Assembly (NCBI GenBank): GCA_903850885.1
Contig: CAINMU010000114.1
Location: 1 to 53,301, forward strand
Reading direction: 5' to 3'
Origin: an uncultured Opitutia bacterium
GTDB lineage: Bacteria > Verrucomicrobiota > Verrucomicrobiia > Opitutales > UBA953
DNA length: 53,301 nucleotides
In this document: positions 46,809 to 53,301 of the stretch, in pieces
Layout of the letters: each line of letters opens with the position of its first letter
Position numbering within the stretch: the stretch's first letter is position 1
Program-made: the position numbers and the translations under genes
The notes under the pieces: model-generated
Seen by the model: the letters and a program-made list of their open reading frames with translations, nothing else
Told to the model about the DNA's origin: nothing
The model's database searches: none

Positions 46809-48734
46809 ATGCCCACGCTCTCCCCAGCTTTCGACGGACCGTGGCGCCTGCTCCTCCTCTCCCTCGCTCTCATCTTCGGCGGAGCCTGGCTGGCGAATCA
46901 GGTGCAGACCGACGGGGGCAACGTCGAGGTCACGGGCTTTCGTCTTCCGACGGTCAACGGTCAATGGGTACAGTCTGATATCTTCCGCCCCGGCACGGCC
47001 ACGGCTTCGCATCCCGCCCCGGCCGTCGTGATTTGCCCCGGCTTCGAACGCAGCAAGGAGACGCTCGCTTCCTTCTCCCTTGAGCTGGCACGTCGCGGCT
47101 TCGTCGTGGTGACGATCGACCCCTATAATCAAGGGGCTTCCAGTTCCACCCGCGAACGCCGCTCCGCCACCAAGGAAGGCTACGGGCTCATTCCGATGAC
47201 GGAATTCCTTCACGGTAAAACGGGTCCAGACTTCATCGATCGCACCCGCCTCGGCGCCCTAGGCTATTCCGCCGGTGGCAATGCGGTCCTGCAATCCGCC
47301 TCCGAATTCGGCTCCCGCCAAGCCAACCTACTCCGACGTGCGACCCGCCTCGACTCCGCCAGCGGCCGAACGGTGACGACTCAAGAACGCGCCGAAGCGG
47401 CCGAACAGAATCTTTTGTCCGCGATCTTCGTCGGTGGCTACGTGCTGACGATGAAGCCGGAGCTTTTCTCCACGGTGAACGCCAACGTGGGCATGGATTA
47501 CGCCCGCTCCGACGAAGGCGCCTTCCGCAATCAAGCCGGCAATGCCGATATGCGTACTGCCGCCGAAGCACTCGCTTTAGTCAATTCGGCCCGCGCCCCC
47601 GCCGATGCACTGACGTCGCTCGAACTCAGCCACGCCTACGGCGCCATCGATGAAGGCTCCTACCGGATCGTACATAACACGCCGGGGTTACATCCGCTCC
47701 TCCCCTACGACGCGCGCTTCGTCGCCCATGTCCTCGATTTCTTCTCGATCGCACTTTCTCCACCGCATCCTTTGCCGTCGTCCGCTCAGGTCTGGAAACT
47801 TCATGAGCTGGCCACTTTGCTCAGCCTGCTTGGAGCATTTATTTTTATTATCCCAGCCTGTGCCTTGCTACTCCGGAGCCGTTGGTTCCTGGCGGTGCGT
47901 CGTCCGTTGCCGCCCGCCCTTCCCGCCCCGGACACCCAAGGCCGCCGGCTCACTTGGGTGCTCTTTTTGCTGTCCGCACTGATTGCGGCGTCCCTCTTCA
48001 TGCCTCTGGCCCAAGCCACTGCCTCCGTTTTTCCCGCGGCCAGTTCCAATCAACTGACGTGGTGGTTTCCTCAACGGATCAATAACGCCCTACTGCTCTG
48101 GGCTCTCGCCAATGGGCTCATCGGGTTACTGCTCTTCGGGCTATCCTACCGCTTCCACGGCCGCCAGCGCGGCGTCAGGCCCGAAATGTGGGGCATGTGC
48201 CTCACGGGTCGTGAACTCGCCCACACGGGCCTCCTCGCCCTTACGGTCCTCGGTCTTTTCTACGCGCTGCTGTTCAGCTGCTACGGCCTCTTCCATACGG
48301 ATTTCCGTTTTCTCTTCGTGGCCGCTACCGCCTCTTTTCCTCCTAAAATGCTGCTAATCGCTTTGGAATACATTCCGGTTTTCTTCATTTTTTACTTCGC
48401 GAATTCTCTCCGGGTCAATGGTGCCAACCGGGTCGCAGGTCATAGCCGCTGGCGAAGCGGATTGTTCAGCGCTCTTGGCAATACGCTCGGGCTCATCCTG
48501 GTGCTTGGTTTGCAATATTCCTACATCGGGATCACGGGGCAGCCCTTCTGGACCGACGGCTGGCTTTACGTCAATCTGCTCTTCGGGGTCATCCCGATGA
48601 TGTTCCTGCTGCCTTACCTTCATCGTATTTTCTTCGAGCTCAGCGGCCAAATCTGGCTGGGCCCGATGATCACCTGCCCGCTCTTTGTCTTCATGATGCT
48701 GACGAGTAACGTCTGCTACCTGCCGCTGGATTGA
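46809..48734 (+). CDS. Alpha/beta hydrolase domain fused to a polytopic membrane domain
   Basis: The 641-residue protein has an N-terminal membrane helix (about 12-30). A serine-hydrolase domain follows (about 45-320): VVICPGFERSKETLASFS, VVTIDPYNQG and the nucleophile elbow GYSAGGNAV with S154, resembling dienelactone-hydrolase-type proteins. From about residue 325 to the end there are roughly nine to ten hydrophobic helices with no transporter family I recognise. The hydrolase domain would lie outside the inner membrane if the first helix is an in-to-out anchor. It lies 15 nt after pckG. Substrate unknown. Confidence 0.75.
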   Translation: MPTLSPAFDGPWRLLLLSLALIFGGAWLANQVQTDGGNVEVTGFRLPTVNGQWVQSDIFRPGTATASHPAPAVVICPGFERSKETLASFSLELARRGFVVVTIDPYNQGASSSTRERRSATKEGYGLIPMTEFLHGKTGPDFIDRTRLGALGYSAGGNAVLQSASEFGSRQANLLRRATRLDSASGRTVTTQERAEAAEQNLLSAIFVGGYVLTMKPELFSTVNANVGMDYARSDEGAFRNQAGNADMRTAAEALALVNSARAPADALTSLELSHAYGAIDEGSYRIVHNTPGLHPLLPYDARFVAHVLDFFSIALSPPHPLPSSAQVWKLHELATLLSLLGAFIFIIPACALLLRSRWFLAVRRPLPPALPAPDTQGRRLTWVLFLLSALIAASLFMPLAQATASVFPAASSNQLTWWFPQRINNALLLWALANGLIGLLLFGLSYRFHGRQRGVRPEMWGMCLTGRELAHTGLLALTVLGLFYALLFSCYGLFHTDFRFLFVAATASFPPKMLLIALEYIPVFFIFYFANSLRVNGANRVAGHSRWRSGLFSALGNTLGLILVLGLQYSYIGITGQPFWTDGWLYVNLLFGVIPMMFLLPYLHRIFFELSGQIWLGPMITCPLFVFMMLTSNVCYLPLD

Positions 48735-48744
48735 CGCTTTTCAG

Positions 48745-48803
48745 CCTCCGGACTTAATAATATAACGGGTGGGGCTGGGTTTTATATTACACCCAAGCGG
48801 AGG
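48745..48803 (+). promoter_or_regulatory. Structured leader with possible pseudoknot
   Basis: An outer stem cctccg (48745-48750) with cggagg (48798-48803) encloses two crossing helices: taatataa (48758-48765) with ttatatta (48782-48789), and gggtg (48767-48771) with caccc (48790-48794). The order A-B-A'-B' allows a pseudoknot or two alternative folds. The outer 3' strand is also the only Shine-Dalgarno-like sequence here. It sits 60 nt before the proposed ATG at 48863. It matches no riboswitch class I know. Confidence 0.4.
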
Positions 48804-48862
48804 GGATGCGTAAAGGGTCGCAAGGCTCCACGGTTTCCCCTGACTGCATGCCACCCCCCCTT

Positions 48863-50968
48863 ATGCGTTCGTTCCTGCTTTCACTCGGTCTGCTAAGCCT
48901 CGTCGGCCACCCCGTCCGCTCATCGGCCGAAGACGCCCGTCTGGCTCCGCTGAAAAACCTCAACAGTTATTTCCCCTTCGCCGCCCCGAAATCCATCCAA
49001 GAGTGGGAACCGCGCCGCGACTTCGTCCGCCGGCAATTACTCGTCTCCCAAGGGCTCTGGCCCATGCCGACCAAGACGCCGATGAACGCAGTGATCCACG
49101 GTAAAATCGACCAAGGCGATTACACGGTGGAAAAAGTCTATTTCGAAAGCGCTCCAGGCTTTTTCGCGACCGGAAACCTCTATCGGCCGAAAAACATCAA
49201 CGGCCGCATCCCCGCCGTGATTTTTCCGCACGGGCATTGGACCGACGCCCGCTTCCTCATCCAACCGGAAAAACATGTCCGTGAAGAAATCGCCTCGGGT
49301 CAGGAACGTTTCGAACAAGGCGGCCAATCCCGCTTCCAATCGATGTGCGTCCAGCTCGCCCGCATGGGTTGCATCGTGTGGCAAATCGATGCACTTAGTG
49401 ATTCCGACTCCATCCAATTCTCGCCAGCCATCATTCATAAGTTCGCCAAGCAACGCCCGGAAATGAACACGGTGGACCAATGGGGTCTCTATAGCACGCA
49501 AGCCGAAGCCAATCTGCAAAGCGTGATGGGCCTGCAGACGCTCAACCTGGTCCGAAGCGTCGACTTCCTGCTAACGCTCCCCGAAGTCGATCCCGCTCGT
49601 CTCGCGGTGACGGGTTCCAGCGGCGGCGGCACGCAGACGATGCTGCTCGCAGCGGCCGACCCTCGCCTCGCCCTCTCCTACCCGGTGGTGATGGTCAGTA
49701 CCGGCATGCAAGGCGGCTGCTCCTGCGAGAACGCCACGCTCCTCCGCGTGAACTCCGGTAACGTGGAGATCGCGGCGCTCTTCGCCCCCAAACCCCAAGG
49801 CATGAATACGGCCAATGACTGGACGAAAGAAATGGCGACCAAGGGATTTCCCGACCTGCAAGCGCTTTACCAACTTTACGGTAAAAAATCTTTCGTCACC
49901 CTCCAACGCGGCGAACATTTTCCCCACAACTATAACGCGGTAACCCGCATGGGCTTCTACGCCGTGCTCAACAAGCACTTCAAACTCGGCCAACCGGAAC
50001 CGGTCATCGAACGCGACTACGCCCCGCTGCCTAAAGAAAAATTGGCGGTCTGGGATTCCGCCCACCCCGCCCCGAAAGCCGGCGATGCTGAATTCGAACG
50101 CCACCTGCTCCATTGGCTGAAATCCGACGCCCAAGCCCAGCTCCTCGCGGCGGCGAAGTCCGCCGAAGGCCGTGAGCACACGCTGCGACCGGCCGTCGAA
50201 GCCCTCATCGGTCGTTCTTTCACCCAAGCAGGTAAGGTCGAGTTTCCTAACGCCAGCACGCAGTGGCGCGATTCCCACTTCCGGACGCAAGGGACGCTCG
50301 TCAATCAATCCTATGGCGAAGAAATCACCATCGATTGGCTCCAACCTACCAACTCCACGGGCGAAGTCGTCATCTGGCTCGACGATTCCGGCAAAGGCGC
50401 CGCCCGCCTTGCCGATGGTTCGCTCCGTCCTGAGATCGAATCGCTCATCGAGCGCGGCATCGGTATCATCACGACAGATCTATTCCTTCAAGATGACAAG
50501 ACGCTGAAACAAACCCGCGTCGTACCTGGGCCTCGCGAAGTGCCCGCTTATACGTTCGGTTATAATCATGCGCTCTTCGCCCAACGCACGCACGATATTC
50601 TCTCGATCGCCGGCTATCTACTTTCTCCACGCGACTCCTCCCAGCCTGCCGTGAAGAAAGTCTCGCTGGCTGGCTTCGGTCGCCTCGGCCCCATCGCCGC
50701 CGCTGCTCGCGCCGTCGCCGGCTCCGCCATCCACCGCGCCGCCATCGATACCGGTGGCTTCCGCTTCAGTCAGCTGTTGGACTATCGCGACCCGATGTTC
50801 CTCCCCGGTGGCTCCAAATACCTCGATGTCCCTGGGCTATTATGCTTAAGCGCCACCCACCCTCTCTGGGTCGCCGGCGAAACCGATCAAGCCCTCTTCC
50901 CCTCCGCGACCTTGCACACGAGCGCCAACGACTCCAAGGCCGCCGCCACGCTGTGGTTGCTTAAATGA
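48863..50968 (+). CDS. Secreted alpha/beta hydrolase, acetyl-xylan-esterase-like
   Basis: The 701-residue protein has a signal peptide (MRSFLLSLGLLSLVGHPVRS), a spacer, then a serine-hydrolase fold with PAVIFPHGHWTDARF (about 117 on), DALSDSD and the elbow VTGSSGGGTQT with nucleophile S253. HFPHNYNAVTR (about 350) may hold the catalytic His. A second, shorter hydrolase-like domain seems to occupy about 440-701. This two-part layout is common in large Verrucomicrobiota/Planctomycetota esterases of unknown substrate. An upstream ATG at 48806 exists, but 48863 gives the signal peptide. Confidence 0.82.
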   Translation: MRSFLLSLGLLSLVGHPVRSSAEDARLAPLKNLNSYFPFAAPKSIQEWEPRRDFVRRQLLVSQGLWPMPTKTPMNAVIHGKIDQGDYTVEKVYFESAPGFFATGNLYRPKNINGRIPAVIFPHGHWTDARFLIQPEKHVREEIASGQERFEQGGQSRFQSMCVQLARMGCIVWQIDALSDSDSIQFSPAIIHKFAKQRPEMNTVDQWGLYSTQAEANLQSVMGLQTLNLVRSVDFLLTLPEVDPARLAVTGSSGGGTQTMLLAAADPRLALSYPVVMVSTGMQGGCSCENATLLRVNSGNVEIAALFAPKPQGMNTANDWTKEMATKGFPDLQALYQLYGKKSFVTLQRGEHFPHNYNAVTRMGFYAVLNKHFKLGQPEPVIERDYAPLPKEKLAVWDSAHPAPKAGDAEFERHLLHWLKSDAQAQLLAAAKSAEGREHTLRPAVEALIGRSFTQAGKVEFPNASTQWRDSHFRTQGTLVNQSYGEEITIDWLQPTNSTGEVVIWLDDSGKGAARLADGSLRPEIESLIERGIGIITTDLFLQDDKTLKQTRVVPGPREVPAYTFGYNHALFAQRTHDILSIAGYLLSPRDSSQPAVKKVSLAGFGRLGPIAAAARAVAGSAIHRAAIDTGGFRFSQLLDYRDPMFLPGGSKYLDVPGLLCLSATHPLWVAGETDQALFPSATLHTSANDSKAAATLWLLK

Positions 50969-51016
50969 TAGATGGACGAATTTTACCCGACCCCTATTCC
51001 CTTACTTTCCTCCCCC

Positions 51017-51886
51017 ATGTCTAAGTTTCCTTTCGCGCTCTCTGGCTTAGCCGACGAAGCGGCCGATGATATCGACGGCCAGATTCTCGCCCAAAAGACC
51101 CTGGGCTGGCCGGCCATCGAATTGCGGTTGCTTAAGGGCAAACAGGTCTGCGGCCCCGCGACTTCTGATGAAGATTTCTCGCGGGCGATGGATAAGATCG
51201 AGGCCGCTGGTCTTACCGTCTCATCTTTCGGCTCAGCCATCGGCAATTGGGCTCGTCCGATCACCGGCGATTTCGATATCGATCTCGCCGACCTCCGCTT
51301 GCTCATCCCACGCATGCAACGTGCCCGCACGAAATTCGTCCGGACGATGAGCTGGGTCCGGGGTGACTTTTCCGACGATCAATGGCGCGAGGAAGGTCTT
51401 CGTCGCTACCGGATCATGGCCCAGATGGCGGCCGACGGCGGCATCACGCTGTTGCACGAAAATTGCGAAGGTTGGGGCGGGCATAGCGCCGCCAATGCCA
51501 AGGCTTTCATGGAAAGCCTGAATCATCCTCACGTCCGCTACCTCTTCGATATCGGTAACACGGTCTCTTACAGCCAAGACACACTCGAGTTCTATCGCAC
51601 GATTCGTCCTTGGATCGCCTACGTCCACGTGAAGGACTGCCGCTACCACCCCAAGGGCGAAAAATCGAACGACTTCACCTACCCCGGCCAAGGCGAAGCC
51701 AAGCTGCGCGAGGTGCTGACGGATCTCATCCGCACGGGCTATACCGCCGGCATCACCATCGAGCCTCACGTCGCCAATATCGTCCACCTCGGTGCCGATG
51801 CCGCCCAAGCTTCACCGCAAGTCCGCTTCGATTCGTACGTCCGCTATGGCCGGGAACTCGAAAGCCTTCTGACGTCCATCCGCTGA
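51017..51886 (+). CDS. Sugar phosphate isomerase/epimerase-like TIM barrel
   Basis: The 289-residue protein belongs to the AP-endonuclease-2/xylose-isomerase-like barrel family: FALSGLADEAADDIDGQI, GWPAIELRL, LLHENCEGWGG, YLFDIGNTVSYSQD, AYVHVKDCRYHPKG and GITIEPHVAN, where the E/D/H residues are metal ligands. Such enzymes act on ketoses, inosose or hydroxypyruvate. No signal peptide, so cytosolic. ATG at 51017 is chosen over 50972, which would add 15 residues lacking homology-like character. It follows the esterase gene by 48 nt and may process sugars released by it. Confidence 0.83.
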   Translation: MSKFPFALSGLADEAADDIDGQILAQKTLGWPAIELRLLKGKQVCGPATSDEDFSRAMDKIEAAGLTVSSFGSAIGNWARPITGDFDIDLADLRLLIPRMQRARTKFVRTMSWVRGDFSDDQWREEGLRRYRIMAQMAADGGITLLHENCEGWGGHSAANAKAFMESLNHPHVRYLFDIGNTVSYSQDTLEFYRTIRPWIAYVHVKDCRYHPKGEKSNDFTYPGQGEAKLREVLTDLIRTGYTAGITIEPHVANIVHLGADAAQASPQVRFDSYVRYGRELESLLTSIR

Positions 51887-51907
51887 AGGCGGAGCAAGCC
51901 CGGTCGG

Positions 51908-52678
51908 TCACTTCAGGACCTTGGCCGCGTACGCTCTTAACTGCTTAACTTCTTCGTCAGGCAGTTTTTCGTGCCATTCGACCTTGGGTTCTTTGACGCC
52001 GTAAAGGGTGCCGTAAAAAACCAAACCGGCCAAATAGCTGCCGTTGAATTCCGGATGTGAATTGTCGGAGCGGTGCAAGCGGATCGGCTTAGCTGAGCTA
52101 TAATTCAACTCCCAAGCATCCCCCACGGGCACGACCGTGGCTTTATTATCCTTTGCGACCTGGCCATACCATTTACGCAGCCGCGCCTGCATGTCCTTCG
52201 GATTGGCCCCTACCGCAGCCGCATCCTTGGCGGTCTTTTCATTCGTCCAAAAATCTGCATGCCGTGCCCAGGTCTCATAAAAGTAGATTTTCGCCTTGGG
52301 ACTTTTTTCCCTAACCAGCTTGCAAAGTTCCGCCGCGCTTTTCACGAAATGATCCCGAGATTTCATATCTTTCTCCGATAAAGCGGGCTCTTCGCTCTGC
52401 CCCTGTAAAACGACGATATCCCAATTACCCTCCGCCATGAGCGCCAAGCTGGGCTCTTGCGTCAGCTGCTGCCTCAGCGTCTGGCCTCCGGGAGTCGCTG
52501 ACTTCACGACCGGGACCTTACGTCCGGAGCTTTTGACGATTTCGGTAAAGATATCAGGCAGTTTATTTACGCCCGTGTAACTATTACCGATAAACAAGAC
52601 CCGGCGAGGCTCTTCCGCCATCAACGCGACCCCTGACATCAGCAGCGCCAGGCACCAACTACCGGGGTTATATTTCAT
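51908..52678 (-). CDS. Secreted SGNH hydrolase-like protein
   Basis: The 256-residue protein has a signal peptide (about 1-21, MKYNPGSWCLALLMSGVALM), block I RVLFIGNSYTGVNKLPDIF with S33, a VVLQGQSEEP block (third conserved block) and a DNSHPEFNGSYLAG block near residue 205 giving the catalytic Asp/His pair. It thus has all SGNH elements. Its function is probably ester cleavage on a carbohydrate outside the cytosol. It is convergent with the isomerase-like gene (22 nt). Confidence 0.82.
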   Translation of the reverse strand: MKYNPGSWCLALLMSGVALMAEEPRRVLFIGNSYTGVNKLPDIFTEIVKSSGRKVPVVKSATPGGQTLRQQLTQEPSLALMAEGNWDIVVLQGQSEEPALSEKDMKSRDHFVKSAAELCKLVREKSPKAKIYFYETWARHADFWTNEKTAKDAAAVGANPKDMQARLRKWYGQVAKDNKATVVPVGDAWELNYSSAKPIRLHRSDNSHPEFNGSYLAGLVFYGTLYGVKEPKVEWHEKLPDEEVKQLRAYAAKVLK

Positions 52679-52749
52679 CCCTTTTTGATAGCCGACTGAC
52701 CTGCCACTTCAATCTCAACCTTACGGCACCCCACGCCAGCAGCCTACCG

Positions 52750-52983
52750 TCACCCCTTACTCACCATGAGGGAAGCGCCATACACGCGGCCGGAAATGAT
52801 CACCCGCACGCCCTCGTGCGTCGAATGCTCGCGGTGACGATCATGGCTGCTGCTCCAACTCGTCAGGTTGCCAGGGCGATGCTCGCGTTCATCTTTCCGC
52901 CCCCACGCATGCGCGCATTCGATCAAGGCCAAAGTCGTGATTAAAACAATTTTCAACACGGGAACCAGTGATGAATAGTTCAT
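52750..52983 (-). CDS. Small secreted His/Arg-rich protein, unrecognised
   Basis: The 77-residue protein has a likely signal peptide (about 1-26, LVPVLKIVLITTLALIECAHA with AHA before the cut), leaving about 50 residues rich in His, Arg and Ser. No family recognised. The region is otherwise empty, and the signal peptide supports the frame, but the short length leaves doubt. Confidence 0.45.
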   Translation of the reverse strand: MNYSSLVPVLKIVLITTLALIECAHAWGRKDEREHRPGNLTSWSSSHDRHREHSTHEGVRVIISGRVYGASLMVSKG

Positions 52984-53117
52984 GGGGATATATTCTAAAT
53001 ATTAGACCCTGCTCGCAACGGGAAGTTGCTCGTTAGGGTAAAATCCCTAAGCACCTTAAAATTAAATTAAGTCCGAAAATATTAATCAGGGATGAAGTCT
53101 CAACGTCTGGCTCTCAA

Positions 53118-53141
53118 GGTAGGGATGCGATGACATCGCAT
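53118..53141 (+). repeat. Partial copy of REP-like palindromic element
   Basis: It begins with ggtaggg like the complete element at 53218, followed by the palindrome atgcgatg-a-catcgcat (53125-53141). The second half of the full element is not visible, so this looks like a truncated or diverged copy. Confidence 0.45.
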
Positions 53142-53217
53142 TCGCTGTAAGGTATTCATTCTCAGGTTGCAGGTGGCAGCCCCGGGCAACGGGTGGCAGG
53201 ATTAATCTCGGGTCTCA

Positions 53218-53273
53218 GGTAGGGCTGATCACCCTTGATCAGCCGCGGTTGAGCGAGGGCGCTCAACCCTACC
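53218..53273 (+). repeat. Cloverleaf-like palindromic repeat (REP/BIME-type)
   Basis: The outer arms ggtag (53218-53222) and ctacc (53269-53273) enclose two perfect 9-bp hairpins: ggctgatca/tgatcagcc (53223-53231, 53236-53244) and ggttgagcg/cgctcaacc (53247-53255, 53260-53268), each with a 4-nt loop and separated by only gc. All bases except the loops and the gc are paired, which would fold into a three-way junction on either strand. It looks like a non-coding mobile REP-type element. Confidence 0.6.
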
Positions 53274-53301
53274 CGATGCATCTTGCCGCCACCCGCCACC
53301 T

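Larger units (their letters stand above)
52984..53301. other. Gene-free AT-rich to repeat-rich window end
   Basis: No gene is supported in this 318-nt stretch. Two weak hairpins lie at 53015-53029 (gcaac/gttgc) and 53033-53050 (ttaggg/ccctaa), upstream of the small gene on the minus strand. From 53118 on, palindromic REP-like elements dominate. The motif aggtggc/gggtggc at 53171-53199 recurs inverted (ccgccacccgccacct) at the window end, framing the large cloverleaf element. Confidence 0.5.

Overview
The window reads as a moderately GC-rich chromosomal segment of a Verrucomicrobiota bacterium, most likely an Opitutae/Opitutales relative. The evidence is a giant PEP-CTERM protein built of autotransporter-associated beta-strand repeats, GYF_2-domain proteins, an ECF sigma factor paired with an anti-sigma protein of the PVC type, several secreted SGNH hydrolases, and start codons that mostly lack Shine-Dalgarno sequences. 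Lineage is inferred from gene content only. Genes are packed tightly, with many 1-8 nt overlaps.

Layout. 1-6265: the 3' part of a giant surface protein. 6.3-9.3 kb: SulP transporter, inositol-monophosphatase-family enzyme, small membrane protein. 9.3-14.5 kb: PEP carboxylase (minus) divergent from a Ski2-like helicase. 14.64-15.01 kb: RNase P RNA with a strong terminator. 15.1-17.6 kb: PIG-L deacetylase and a GT39 glycosyltransferase. 17.6-24.9 kb (minus): an ECF sigma factor and its partner, then ptsI, hisC, hisB, hisH, gltA and a GT2 glycosyltransferase, with several start/stop overlaps. 25.0-32.5 kb: a four-gene cassette (zinc-ribbon GTPase, GAP1-N-like membrane protein, large coiled-coil membrane protein, GYF_2 membrane protein). 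32.55 kb: tRNA with CAU anticodon. 32.7-40.7 kb: housekeeping genes rsfS, nadD, lpxI, panB, gpsA, a SET-domain gene, a TPR gene, purA and a small ORF. 40.7-44.6 kb (minus): HDAC-fold protein, a second GYF_2 protein, two SGNH-type secreted proteins. 45-52.7 kb: GTP-dependent PEP carboxykinase, a hydrolase fused to a polytopic membrane domain, a large secreted esterase-like protein, a sugar isomerase/epimerase-like TIM barrel, another SGNH hydrolase. 52.98-53.3 kb: gene-free, with palindromic REP-like elements.

How it works together. ppc, pckG and gltA sit at the PEP/oxaloacetate/citrate node, and ptsI also uses PEP. The secreted hydrolases, PIG-L deacetylase and TIM-barrel protein suggest handling of decorated carbohydrates. 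The most unusual unit is the cassette at 25029-32497. Its first two proteins resemble the GTPase and GTPase-associated (GAP1-N) families proposed from comparative genomics to be parts of GTPase-centred prokaryotic conflict systems. Here they are joined to two membrane proteins I cannot assign to a described system. Function is inferred, not shown.
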